Part shown: in pieces, positions 1 through 7,871 of the stretch
Layout of the letters: every line of letters begins with the position of its first letter
Numbering within the stretch: the stretch's first letter is position 1
Assembly: GCF_032678705.1 (NCBI RefSeq)
Contig: NZ_JAVTSS010000001.1
Location: 2,232,001-2,296,000, forward strand
Direction of reading: 5' to 3'
Origin: Pedobacter frigiditerrae
GTDB lineage: Bacteria > Bacteroidota > Bacteroidia > Sphingobacteriales > Sphingobacteriaceae
Length of the DNA stretch: 64,000 bases
The notes under the pieces: generated by a model
The model's input: the letters and a program-made list of their open reading frames with translations, nothing else
Told to the model about the DNA's origin: nothing
The model's database searches: none
Translations under genes and position numbers: made by a program

Positions 1-666
1 AAAAAAGATATAGATAAAACCATTAATAGCAATATCCAATATGAGTTTTACATCAGTCAACTCCTAAAATTCGGAATAGCTTATAACGAACTATCATTTG
101 CTGATTTATTAACTCAAGCTATTACAGAACATGGTGTAGAAGTTTCTTATCAGCAAATCATTTACCCATTATTACAGAGATTGGGTTTAATGTGGAGAAG
201 GGATAACATTTGCCCTGCTCAAGAACATTTTATTTCTGGCATCATTCGCCAAAAATTAATGACTGCTATTGATAGCATTCCTTTAAAAATTCAGACAAAA
301 TCAACTTGGTTGTTATTTCTTCCTGAAGATGAAGCACACGAGATTCCGCTTCTTTTTGCTAGTTATCTATTACGTACATACGGATTTAAAGTTCTTTATC
401 TAGGTGATCGAGTTCCGATAGAATCTTTAAAAGATGTAATGAAAAATTTTAAGGCAGAGCATTTGTTATTCTTTATGGTACGCCAAAGAACGATTGCAGA
501 TGCTAGAAGCTACATAGCAGCAATAGAAAATAATTTTAGTGATGTTAAAATTCATCTAGCAGGAAATGAAAAATTAATCAATAATCTTTCCTTAAATGAC
601 AGAATTAACCATTTCAGCTCTATCGAGGAATTTAAAAATCTATTAATCAATTTAAATCATGCCTAA
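1..666 (+). CDS. CarH/LitR-like B12-binding transcriptional regulator, 5' end outside window
   Basis: The frame is open from base 1, so the N-terminal MerR-type DNA-binding domain is probably cut off by the window edge. What remains is the cobalamin-binding half. A W-x9-EH motif (W, nine residues, then EH, at bases about 193-228) matches the capping motif of CarH photoreceptors. It is followed by an E-x-H-x-x-P variant of the B12 lower-ligand motif, with the His in DEAHEIP, and then a Rossmann-like region (YGFKVLYLGDRVP). In CarH, adenosylcobalamin keeps a repressor tetramer on carotenoid promoters until light breaks it. The gene overlaps crtI by 8 bases, so it probably controls and is co-transcribed with the carotenoid genes. 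The family assignment is firm; light control is inferred. Confidence 0.85.
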   Translation, partial: KKDIDKTINSNIQYEFYISQLLKFGIAYNELSFADLLTQAITEHGVEVSYQQIIYPLLQRLGLMWRRDNICPAQEHFISGIIRQKLMTAIDSIPLKIQTKSTWLLFLPEDEAHEIPLLFASYLLRTYGFKVLYLGDRVPIESLKDVMKNFKAEHLLFFMVRQRTIADARSYIAAIENNFSDVKIHLAGNEKLINNLSLNDRINHFSSIEEFKNLLINLNHA

Positions 667-2158
667 GCAAAATATACTACCAAAAGTTGCTGTTATAGGA
701 TCTGGTTTCGCCGGACTTAGTGCAGCTGCGCATTTGGCAAAGGCTGGTTATTTGGTTGATGTTTATGAAAAAAATGATACCATTGGTGGTAGGGCAAGGC
801 AGTTAAGAACAGACAATGGTTATGTTTTTGACATGGGTCCTAGTTGGTATTGGATGCCAGATGTGTTTGAAAAATTCTTTAACGAATTCGGATATAAACC
901 AAGCGATTTCTACGAGCTGATAAAGCTAGATCCTGGGTTTTCCATTGTATTTGGACACAATGATATTGTTAACATTCCGGATAACCCAATTGCACTTGAT
1001 GAAATTTTTGAATCGATAGAAAAAGGCAGTTCGAAACAACTCGCAACCTTTATGAAGGAGGCAGAATACAAATACAATGTGGGTATGAAAAAATTGGTTT
1101 ACAAGCCAGGCCTCTCATTCACAGAATTTATTGATTCAGACATCATAACAGGCGTATTTAAACTCCAACTTTTTCAATCTTTTAGTGAACACGTTAAAAA
1201 ATATTTTAAACATCCGAAGCTTATTGCCTTAATGGAGTTTCCTATTTTGTTTTTGGGCGCAACTGCGAAAAACACGCCTGCTTTGTACAGTTTAATGAAT
1301 TATGCGGGCTTGAAGCTTGGCACTTGGTATCCAAAGGGCGGTTTTGCTGCTGTAATAGACGCAATGAAAAAAGTAGCCGAAAGACAAGGCGTTAACTTTT
1401 ACATCAATGAACCAATTTTAAAAATCAATATCATCAATAAAAATGCCTCACAAGTTATATTGGTTAATAAAAAAGCAAGAGAATACGATGCGATTGTAGC
1501 CGCAGCAGATTATCACCATGTGGAAAATGTTTTACTAGGTGATGATTACAGAAACTACGATGAAAAATATTGGGACAAACGATTATTGGCGCCATCTAGC
1601 CTGATTTTCTACTTAGGTGTAACCAAAAAAATAAGTAAGCTCGATCACCATAATTTGTTTTTTGATGAAGATTTAAAAGTTCATGAAGATGAAATATATC
1701 AAAATCCGCAATGGCCTAGCAAACCGCTATTTTACGTTTGCTGTACTTCTAAGACTGATGCTAAGGTTGCCCCCGAAGGCCACGAAAACATTTTTATACT
1801 CATGCCGCTCGCCACTGGCTTAACAGACACAGAAGAGTTAAGGGAGCAGTACTTCGATATGATCATGGAGAGGTTAGAAAAACACACTTCAGAATCTATT
1901 AGACCACATATAGACTATAAAAAAAGCTACTGCATAAATGACTTTGTTAAAGATTACAATTCTTACAAAGGCAATGCATACGGTTTAGCCAATACATTAA
2001 TGCAAACCGCAAACCTTAAACCATCTATTAAAAATAAAAAGCTCAATAATTTATTTTATGCCGGACAGCTTACGGTTCCTGGACCAGGAGTTCCTCCTTC
2101 CATTATCTCTGGAAAAGTGGCTGCCTTACAAATCAGAAACTACATCAATAACTCATGA
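659..2158 (+). CDS. crtI: phytoene desaturase (CrtI type)
   Basis: This 499-residue FAD enzyme converts phytoene to lycopene by successive desaturations at the membrane. The N-terminus carries the dinucleotide-binding motif VIGSGFAGLSAA, then an acidic residue ending strand 2 (VYEKN) and the GGRA motif (IGGRARQL). The C-terminus carries the CrtI signature, FYAGQLTVPGPGVPPSIISG. The length is normal for the family. The ATG overlaps the stop of the upstream regulator, and the 3' end overlaps crtB by 4 bases (ATGA), which indicates translational coupling. It is the only desaturase in the cluster, so it presumably does all four steps. The family also contains related carotenoid oxidases and isomerases, but the position beside crtB favours the desaturase. 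Confidence 0.95.
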   Translation: MPKQNILPKVAVIGSGFAGLSAAAHLAKAGYLVDVYEKNDTIGGRARQLRTDNGYVFDMGPSWYWMPDVFEKFFNEFGYKPSDFYELIKLDPGFSIVFGHNDIVNIPDNPIALDEIFESIEKGSSKQLATFMKEAEYKYNVGMKKLVYKPGLSFTEFIDSDIITGVFKLQLFQSFSEHVKKYFKHPKLIALMEFPILFLGATAKNTPALYSLMNYAGLKLGTWYPKGGFAAVIDAMKKVAERQGVNFYINEPILKINIINKNASQVILVNKKAREYDAIVAAADYHHVENVLLGDDYRNYDEKYWDKRLLAPSSLIFYLGVTKKISKLDHHNLFFDEDLKVHEDEIYQNPQWPSKPLFYVCCTSKTDAKVAPEGHENIFILMPLATGLTDTEELREQYFDMIMERLEKHTSESIRPHIDYKKSYCINDFVKDYNSYKGNAYGLANTLMQTANLKPSIKNKKLNNLFYAGQLTVPGPGVPPSIISGKVAALQIRNYINNS

Positions 2159-2991
2159 AAGCCATTTTTGACAATTTATCTGCCGAATGCAGTAAGTTAA
2201 CTACCCTTCGTTATAGCACAAGTTTTTCATTAGGAATTTACTTTCTCAATAAAAAGCTAAGGCAGCCTATTTACGCTATTTACGGCTTTGTTCGCTTAGC
2301 TGATGAAATAGTAGATAGTTTCCATGATTACGACAAAGATTTTCTCCTTAAAAAATTCAAGAATGACTGTTACGAAGCAATAGACCAAGGAATTAGTTTA
2401 AATCCAATATTAAATTCATTTCAACAAGTAGTTAATGAATATGAAATTGATAGGGAACTAATTGATTTATTTCTGCAGAGCATGGAGATGGACTTAAATT
2501 ACCAAACTTATTCTTCAGATAAGTACGACCAATATATTTTAGGATCTGCCCAAGTAGTTGGCTTAATGTGCTTAAGGGTTTTTACAGATAAGAATACACC
2601 AGACTATGAGCGGCTGAAAGATTCAGCAATGATGTTGGGCTCCGCTTTTCAAAAGGTTAATTTTTTGAGAGACATTAATGCGGATTACAATTTGTTGAAC
2701 AGAACTTATTTTCCAAACGTTAACTTATCGCAGTTTAGTAATGTAGAGAAAAAACAAATTGAAGAAGACATAGAAAGCGAATTTAAGGCAGCGTTGCAAG
2801 GCATTAAGCAGTTACCAAAACCAGCCAAGAGCGGTGTTTATTTAGCCTACATTTATTATTTAGAGCTTTTTAAGAAGATCAAGAGAACATCTGCAGAAAA
2901 AGTAATGAATAAGAGAATTAGAATTTCTAATGGACATAAATTTGGCTTAATGTGCGATTCGTTGATTCGTTATAAGATGAACGTGTTATGA
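2155..2991 (+). CDS. crtB: phytoene synthase
   Basis: This 278-residue protein belongs to the squalene/phytoene synthase family, which condenses two geranylgeranyl diphosphates to phytoene. Both Asp-rich Mg-diphosphate motifs are visible: DEIVD at residues 50-54 and DINAD at about residues 172-176, the latter inside the signature FQKVNFLRDINADYNLLNRTYFP. The start ATG lies in the crtI stop (ATGA). The 3' end overlaps the next gene by 4 bases. No GGPP synthase is present in the window, so the substrate must come from an enzyme encoded elsewhere. Confidence 0.95.
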   Translation: MKAIFDNLSAECSKLTTLRYSTSFSLGIYFLNKKLRQPIYAIYGFVRLADEIVDSFHDYDKDFLLKKFKNDCYEAIDQGISLNPILNSFQQVVNEYEIDRELIDLFLQSMEMDLNYQTYSSDKYDQYILGSAQVVGLMCLRVFTDKNTPDYERLKDSAMMLGSAFQKVNFLRDINADYNLLNRTYFPNVNLSQFSNVEKKQIEEDIESEFKAALQGIKQLPKPAKSGVYLAYIYYLELFKKIKRTSAEKVMNKRIRISNGHKFGLMCDSLIRYKMNVL

Positions 2992-3503
2992 AATTTTTGC
3001 TCATTACATTTTTGATGATTAGCCCTTGTAAAATGAATGCAGAGGAAATAGAAATAGTAGCTTTGCGAAAACTTTATTATGAAGCTGCAACGAGCAAAGC
3101 TTCTTCAATAAAATTGACAAGTATGCTAACAAAGGTGAATGAGCAATCTAAGGCTTTGTTGATTTGCTATAAAGGTGCAGCACAAATGATGGAGGCAAAG
3201 TATGCGTTTAGTCCTATTACCAAATTTAGCAAGTTCAATAAAGGCAAAGTAGCAATTGAAAAAGCAATATTAAAGGACCCAAAACAGATTGAGATTAGGT
3301 TTATTAGATTTTCCATACAAACAAATCTTCCGTTCTTTTTGGGTTATAACGAAGCTATCAAAACGGATAAAGAAATGCTCATCAACTCAATAAATAAAAT
3401 TGAAGATGATAATTTGAAGCAAAATATCGTTAACTATTTGTTAACCTCAAAATATTGTACAAGTGATGAAATTAAAAGGATAAAAAATTGGCAGAAAACG
3501 TAA
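2988..3503 (+). CDS. secreted protein of unknown function inside the carotenoid operon
   Basis: This is a 171-residue protein that I do not recognise as a named family. A short hydrophobic N-terminus (KFLLITFLMISP) resembles a signal peptide, with a plausible cut near MNAEE. The rest is mostly helical and charged, with an alternating pattern (ALLICYKGAAQMMEAKYAF, AIEKAILKDPKQIEIRFIRF) that could be TPR-like helical hairpins. It overlaps crtB by 4 bases and idi by 16 bases, so it is translated as part of the operon. The position suggests a role in carotenoid synthesis, transport or membrane placement, but no catalytic motif is seen. Confidence 0.75.
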   Translation: MKFLLITFLMISPCKMNAEEIEIVALRKLYYEAATSKASSIKLTSMLTKVNEQSKALLICYKGAAQMMEAKYAFSPITKFSKFNKGKVAIEKAILKDPKQIEIRFIRFSIQTNLPFFLGYNEAIKTDKEMLINSINKIEDDNLKQNIVNYLLTSKYCTSDEIKRIKNWQKT

Positions 3504-4027
3504 TACTTGTCGACAAAAACGACAATCAAATTGGATTAATGCCTAAAATGCAAGCACACATTGAAGGCCAATTACATCGTGCCTTTTCTGTTTTTATTTT
3601 TAATAGCAAAGGCGAATTATTATTACAGCAAAGGGCATTAGACAAATATCACTCAGGTGGTAAATGGACAAATACCTGTTGCAGTCATCCCCGATTGGGA
3701 GAAAGCAATTTAGCTGCAGCGAATAGAAGGCTTAAAGAAGAAATGGGAATAAGTTGCACCTTATATTATGGTTTTAATTTCATTTACAAAGCTGATGTAA
3801 ATGAAGGCATTTTAGAGCACGAGTTTGACCATGTTTATTTTGGAATTAGTGATGCTCTACCCCAAATTAATAAAGACGAAGTATCTTCTTATAGGTTTGC
3901 ATCTCTGGAAGATTTAAAAGTAGACATCAATAAAAATCCAGATTTATACACAGAATGGTTAAAAATTTGTTTTGATAAAGTATTAAAATTCTATCCTCAA
4001 TTATTTATTAATGGCAACGTTGATTAA
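3488..4027 (+). CDS. idi: isopentenyl-diphosphate delta-isomerase, type I
   Basis: This 179-residue Nudix-fold enzyme interconverts IPP and DMAPP, the building blocks of the carotenoid chain. The active-site Cys lies in TNTCCSHP (Cys65 by alignment with Cys67 of E. coli Idi). A Nudix-like helix follows (AANRRLKEEMGI), then the EHEFDHVYFG segment with the second acidic catalytic site. The start is TTG at 3488, preceded by AAAGGA about eight bases upstream. The next ATG would remove the first conserved strand (ENVILVDKNDNQIG), so TTG is preferred. It overlaps the upstream unknown gene by 16 bases and crtZ by 17 bases. Confidence 0.93.
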   Translation: MAENVILVDKNDNQIGLMPKMQAHIEGQLHRAFSVFIFNSKGELLLQQRALDKYHSGGKWTNTCCSHPRLGESNLAAANRRLKEEMGISCTLYYGFNFIYKADVNEGILEHEFDHVYFGISDALPQINKDEVSSYRFASLEDLKVDINKNPDLYTEWLKICFDKVLKFYPQLFINGNVD

Positions 4028-4481
4028 CATTGGAATTGTAATAGGCACTTTCTTAGCGATGGAGGGTGTTGCTTGGCTAACGCATAAATACATCATGCAT
4101 GGTGTATTTTGGTTTTTGCATAAGGACCATCATCAAAAAGATCATGACGATTTTTTAGAACGTAATGATTTCTTTTTCTTGATTTTTGCCATTCCAGGTA
4201 TTGTTTGCTTAGCACTAGGTAATTTTTATGATTATCGAATAGCGCTTTACATTGGTATCGGCATTACCTTATATGGTTTTTGCTATTTTTTGGTTCACGA
4301 TATATTTATCCACCAACGTTTTAAAATATTTAGGAATACCGATAACTGGTATTTTAAGGCGATTAGACGAGCGCACAAAATGCACCATAAACATATCAAT
4401 AAACAAGATGGAGAATGTTTCGGAATGCTTTGGGTTCCTTTTAAGTATTTCTTAGAGAGCAAAAAAACTAAGACAATATGA
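4011..4481 (+). CDS. crtZ: beta-carotene hydroxylase
   Basis: This 156-residue membrane di-iron enzyme of the fatty acid hydroxylase superfamily adds 3-hydroxyl groups to beta-carotene, giving zeaxanthin. All His clusters of CrtZ are visible: HKYIMH, HKDHH, HDIFIHQRF and HKMHHKH. Hydrophobic segments lie at about residues 3-22, 52-70 and 78-97. It sits between idi and the cyclase with short overlaps on both sides. No ketolase (crtW) is seen in the operon, so the predicted end product is zeaxanthin unless other genes act elsewhere. Confidence 0.92.
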   Translation: MATLINIGIVIGTFLAMEGVAWLTHKYIMHGVFWFLHKDHHQKDHDDFLERNDFFFLIFAIPGIVCLALGNFYDYRIALYIGIGITLYGFCYFLVHDIFIHQRFKIFRNTDNWYFKAIRRAHKMHHKHINKQDGECFGMLWVPFKYFLESKKTKTI

Positions 4482-5176
4482 AATACACCTATTTATTGAT
4501 TGATTTTTTCACCATTATCATTCCATTTATATTTTCATTTCATCCCAAATTAAAGTTCCACCAAACTTGGAAATCTTTTTTTCCAGCTGTAATTTTAACA
4601 GGAATTATCTTTATTGCTTGGGATATTTATTTCACTAAGATTGGGGTATGGGGCTTTAATCCTACGTATACAGTCGGATTAAAAATCAGTAATTTACCTG
4701 TAGAGGAAATTCTCTTTTTCCTTTGTATTCCCTACTCCTGTGTATTCACTTATCATTGCCTTAATCTATTATTAAACCTTAACATTAATCAAAAAACGGA
4801 AACCATACTTTCTATTTTATTTATGATTTTAGGCCTATCTGTTGGTTTTATCTTTTTAGATAAAATATATACCTCGGTTACTGCCTTTGGATTTTTCGCC
4901 CTAATAATCGCCACTAAATATATTTTAAAGGTAAACTGGCTAGGTAAATTTTATTTCGTTTACCTCATTCTATTAATTCCTTTTTTAATAGTTAATGGTT
5001 TACTAACCGGAACTGGTTTAGATGCACCAGTGGTTTGGTATAACAACACAGAAATTATTGGCATTAGAATACTCACCATCCCAATAGAAGATATTTTTTA
5101 TGGGATGGATTTAATTTTATTGAATTTAATAATTTACCTGAGTTTAGAAGGTAAATCAAGACGCCAACATCTATAA
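4478..5176 (+). CDS. crtYcd: lycopene cyclase, fused CrtYc-CrtYd type
   Basis: This 232-residue polytopic membrane protein has about seven hydrophobic segments and two similar halves. Each half carries a conserved acidic motif at the membrane face: PVEEILFFLCIPY in the first and PIEDIFYGMDLILLN in the second. These are the repeated PxE(E/D) motifs of the heterodimeric-type CrtYc/CrtYd cyclases, here in one chain, as in fungal and several Bacteroidota enzymes. It closes both ends of lycopene to give beta-carotene. The start overlaps crtZ by 4 bases (ATGA). It is the last gene of the operon; no clear hairpin terminator follows. Confidence 0.85.
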   Translation: MKYTYLLIDFFTIIIPFIFSFHPKLKFHQTWKSFFPAVILTGIIFIAWDIYFTKIGVWGFNPTYTVGLKISNLPVEEILFFLCIPYSCVFTYHCLNLLLNLNINQKTETILSILFMILGLSVGFIFLDKIYTSVTAFGFFALIIATKYILKVNWLGKFYFVYLILLIPFLIVNGLLTGTGLDAPVVWYNNTEIIGIRILTIPIEDIFYGMDLILLNLIIYLSLEGKSRRQHL

Positions 5177-5271
5177 GTTTCTTTTTATTATTTGATTTAC
5201 TCCAATGTCTATATCAAATTAAGATAGCTATTACATATATTTAGGTGTTGTGCATCATTTCATAAAATAGA

Positions 5272-5805
5272 ATGCTAATTGAAAAATATACACCAAATTG
5301 GATAAAGATTTTTACCGACATCAAGCTTAAAATTGATGAGGGACTTCACGGAATTGATTATAGCATTGAACATATTGGAAGCACTGCTGTACCAAATTTA
5401 GATTCTAAAGCAATAATCGATATCGACATTATCTATTCAATTGAAGCAGATTGGTATAAAATAAAAGCAGGTTTAGCAGCAATAGGATATGACCATCACG
5501 GAAACCAAGGAATTGAAGACCGTGATGTTTTTAAAAGGAATGGAAAATGGATATGTGAAACTTTAGATACCATCAAACATCATCTTTATGTTTGTCCAAT
5601 TAACAGTAAGGCATTAGAAAGGCATATTTTATCTAGAGATTTTTTAAGGAAGAATGATTGGGCAAGATTAGCCTATCAACAAATGAAATATGAATTGGCA
5701 GAGAAAGCCTATCAGGATAAAAAACTATATGCTGAATTGAAAGAACTAAATGTTAATGATTTTATCGATTCGATTATAGAAAAAGAACGCACAACATCTG
5801 TTTAG
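5272..5805 (+). CDS. GrpB family protein (nucleotidyltransferase-like fold)
   Basis: This 177-residue protein has the GrpB/UPF0157 signature: a short N-terminal strand and W (YTPNWIKIF), then IEHIGSTAVPNLDSKAIIDIDI. The latter holds the GS and the acidic pair typical of the nucleotidyltransferase fold. The C-terminal half has HHLYVCP and RDFLRKND, also typical. The biochemical role of most members is not settled; some are found fused to CoaE. It follows the carotenoid operon after a 95-base gap and begins a run of small accessory genes on the same strand. Confidence 0.85.
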   Translation: MLIEKYTPNWIKIFTDIKLKIDEGLHGIDYSIEHIGSTAVPNLDSKAIIDIDIIYSIEADWYKIKAGLAAIGYDHHGNQGIEDRDVFKRNGKWICETLDTIKHHLYVCPINSKALERHILSRDFLRKNDWARLAYQQMKYELAEKAYQDKKLYAELKELNVNDFIDSIIEKERTTSV

Positions 5806-5822
5806 CAATAAATTAAGATTTT

Positions 5823-6248
5823 ATGAATGTAGAAGAACAAATAAAAGATTATATCGATAGTCAGCCTGAGGCAAAACGCAATGACCTAGATGCCTTGCAC
5901 CATCATATTTTAAATACCTTACCAGCATGTAAATTATGGTTCTTAGATGGAAAAGACAGTGAAGGTAAAGTTGTTTCTAATCCTAATATTGGATATGGAT
6001 TTCAAACCATGAAATATGCTGATGGTAAAACCAGAGACTTTTATCAAATTGGATTGAGTGCAAATACGACTGGGATCTCTGTTTATATCTTAGGCATTGC
6101 CGATAAAAAATTCTTGGCCGAAATGTATGGAAAACAGCTAGGTAAGGCCAGTGTAACAGGTTATTGTATTAAGTTTAAAAAATTAAATGACATCAACCTA
6201 GATATCCTTGAGGCAGCAATCCGTTATGGAGTTGAGCAAAGTCTTTAA
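5823..6248 (+). CDS. DUF1801 domain protein
   Basis: This 141-residue cytosolic protein resembles the DUF1801 (YdhG-like) family, with an N-terminal helix (EEQIKDYIDSQPEAKRNDLDALHHHI) followed by a small beta domain. Function is unknown; the fold is related to proteins that bind small ligands or iron-sulfur scaffolds, but nothing in the sequence decides this. It begins 17 bases after the GrpB gene and is followed one base later by the GNAT gene, so the three are probably transcribed together. Confidence 0.75.
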   Translation: MNVEEQIKDYIDSQPEAKRNDLDALHHHILNTLPACKLWFLDGKDSEGKVVSNPNIGYGFQTMKYADGKTRDFYQIGLSANTTGISVYILGIADKKFLAEMYGKQLGKASVTGYCIKFKKLNDINLDILEAAIRYGVEQSL

Positions 6249-6249
6249 T

Positions 6250-6777
6250 ATGTTAAATAAAAATTTCAACACCTTCCCTATTTTAAAAACTGAAAGACTT
6301 ATAATCAGGCAATTAGAAATTGGTGATGAACAGGAAATTTTCACCCTGCGTTCTGACGATGAAATCAATAAATACCTAGATAGGCCAATAAGCCATACGC
6401 TTGAAGAGGCAAGGAATTTTATAATCAAGATTAACGAGTATGTTCTTAATAATGATGCCTTATACTGGGCCCTAACTTTAGGAGACGATAACACATTGGT
6501 TGGCACAATTTGTCTTTATGGCTTTTCAGATGAAAATTTGAGCTGTGAAATTGGATATGAACTTTTAACAAACTTTCAAGGGCAAGGCATCATGCAGGAA
6601 GCTGCAAAAGAAGTCATCTATTACGCATTCAACACCATTAAAGTGCAAAAAATTGAAGCTTCCCTTCATAAAGACAACCAGTGTTCTATACAGCTGTTGG
6701 ATAAGCTTTCGTTTAAGAAAATAGAGAAAGCTGATGATACAAATCCGCAATTAGTAAGTTATTATTTGAAGCGTTGA
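6250..6777 (+). CDS. GNAT family N-acetyltransferase (RimJ/RimL-like)
   Basis: This 175-residue protein has the acetyltransferase order of motifs. The N-terminal strand is TERLIIRQLEIGDEQEIFTLRSDDEINKYL, split by positions typical of RimJ-like enzymes. The middle region is GTICLYGF and CEIGYELL. The acetyl-CoA loop is FQGQGIMQEAAKEVI (Q/G-x-G-x pattern), and the chain ends with KIEASLHKDNQCSIQLLDKLSF. The start at 6250, one base after the upstream stop, fits the family length. A longer reading from 6208 would overlap the previous gene by 41 bases. Substrate cannot be told. Confidence 0.88.
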   Translation: MLNKNFNTFPILKTERLIIRQLEIGDEQEIFTLRSDDEINKYLDRPISHTLEEARNFIIKINEYVLNNDALYWALTLGDDNTLVGTICLYGFSDENLSCEIGYELLTNFQGQGIMQEAAKEVIYYAFNTIKVQKIEASLHKDNQCSIQLLDKLSFKKIEKADDTNPQLVSYYLKR

Positions 6778-6787
6778 ATTGATAAAC

Positions 6788-7267
6788 ATGACACCAAGAA
6801 TTGAAACATTAAGCGAAAAGAAATTAGTCGGAATGCGACTAACAATGAGCTTTGCCGACTATAAAATTGCTGAACTTTGGCGAAGCTTCTTGCCGAGGCG
6901 AAAGGAAATCATCAACAATTTGACAGATGATTTAATTTCATTGGTTGTTTATAAATCAGATCATTTTACAGACTTTAGTCCAACCAACCAATTTGAAAGA
7001 TGGGCAGCTGTTGAAGTTATAGACCTTGAAAATGTGCCCATAGGAATGGAATCTTTCGTTCTACCAAGTGGGCTTTACGCTGTTTTTAACTACAAAGGCT
7101 TGAATACCGACCCATCCATCTTCCAATATATTTTAGGAACTTGGTTGCCAAATTCTAACTATATTTTAGACAACCGACCACATTTTGAAGTTTTAGGCGA
7201 GAAATACAAAAACAACGACCCAACATCAGAAGAAGAAATTTGGATACCCATAAAAACGAAATTATAA
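6788..7267 (+). CDS. GyrI-like small-molecule-binding (AraC effector-binding type) protein
   Basis: This protein of about 159 residues has the GyrI-like fold pattern. The start is MTPRIETLSEKKLVGMRLTMS. In the middle lies a W (RWAAVEV), then PIGMESFVLPSGLYAVFNYKG, and it ends with FEVLGEKYKNNDPTSEEEIWIPI. Such stand-alone domains bind small drugs or metabolites; no DNA-binding domain is attached here. ATG at 6788 is chosen over an in-frame TTG at 6779, because the conserved region begins just after it. It is the last intact gene before the mobile-element scar. Confidence 0.8.
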   Translation: MTPRIETLSEKKLVGMRLTMSFADYKIAELWRSFLPRRKEIINNLTDDLISLVVYKSDHFTDFSPTNQFERWAAVEVIDLENVPIGMESFVLPSGLYAVFNYKGLNTDPSIFQYILGTWLPNSNYILDNRPHFEVLGEKYKNNDPTSEEEIWIPIKTKL

Positions 7268-7271
7268 CATT

Positions 7272-7403
7272 ATGCGAACTGAGGATTTATTAAAACAAGT
7301 AGCATTCATCAAAGAGGTTGACAAGTTAAATTACATCCAAGGAAAGACTAAATTGTTCAATAGCGACAGGCACGAAAATGATGCTGAACATTTTGACATT
7401 TAG
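7272..7403 (+). pseudogene. truncated HD-domain hydrolase, N-terminal fragment
   Basis: An ATG at 7272 opens a 43-codon frame. Its product reads LLKQVAFIKEVDKLNYIQGK, then TKLFNSDRHENDAEH. This matches the N-terminus of HD-domain phosphohydrolases (HD_3/YfbR type), where the AEH is normally followed by the rest of the metal-binding HD core. Here the family match stops right after AEH and the frame ends three codons later. The remainder of the gene is not seen in the window. The break coincides with the start of IS21-like sequence, so insertion and loss are the likely cause. Confidence 0.65.
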
Positions 7404-7871
7404 CCATGATGACAATTGTATTCAGCGACGAGATATCTGTGGGGGTTATTCCAAAAGTGGCCACCTCTTTTTTTGCAAAGTGGCCACATCTTTCGCTCCA
7501 AAGTGTGCACTGCATTTCGCCTGAAAGTGTTCAGTTGGCTGATTTTAAGGCGTTTTAAGACTGTGATGATGTCTTCTGTACTCATCGTTCGCTACGCCTA
7601 TTGAAAATAATTCCTGGCCTGTCCAAGGCCTAAAAAAGACAGTTCTTTTCTTGTGTCAGCTCACCTATATATATTACTGTAATCTGAAGTTGGTTTTGGC
7701 GTGATTCTGGGCTTTTGCGGAGCAAAAGCGCCCTGTTGGGAAATGCTGGATCTGGGATCAGGCTGCTTGGTGCTGCTGCAGATGGAAAGGTCCTAAAAAG
7801 AAAAAGCCCTTATCGGGCTGGACAGTTTGGAACGAAACAGGGTGGATACTTTTACTGAAATACACAATAAT
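7392..7871. mobile_element. insertion-sequence remnant (probable IS21-like end) with no intact gene
   Basis: This stretch between the broken HD gene and the next lipoprotein has no convincing coding sequence. The short open frames on each strand (about 60 codons) match nothing recognised. The left part holds four tandem 23-base units like the multiple terminal repeats of IS21-family elements (listed separately). Bases about 7600-7850 are visibly richer in G+C than the flanks and include a hairpin (GGGCTTTTGC ... GCAAAAGCGCCC, about 7709-7732) and a short terminator-like pair (AGCCC TTATC GGGCT, 7805-7819). No transposase gene survives. The right junction is not defined. Confidence 0.45.
7442..7534. 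repeat. four tandem 23-24 bp units, IS21-like terminal repeats
   Basis: Units lie at 7442-7464, 7465-7487, 7488-7510 and 7511-7534. The first three end in AGTGGCCAC, AGTGGCCAC and AGTGTGCAC; the fourth contains AGTGTTCAG. The core aaAGTGnnCAc recurs with an exact 23-base period in the first three. IS21-family ends carry such repeats as transposase-binding sites. Confidence 0.6.

Noticed and set aside
4011-5176. Carotenoid ketolase in the cluster
   Set aside because: The hydroxylase has CrtZ His motifs and the last gene is a cyclase; no CrtW-like protein is present.
7442-7534. CRISPR array from the 23-bp repeats
   Set aside because: Units are contiguous without spacers and there are no cas genes; they fit IS terminal repeats. 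No other array-like pattern was seen in the window.
7416-7604. Short frames on both strands (7400-7604) inside the IS remnant
   Set aside because: They consist mainly of the tandem terminal repeats translated and have no family likeness; not listed as genes.
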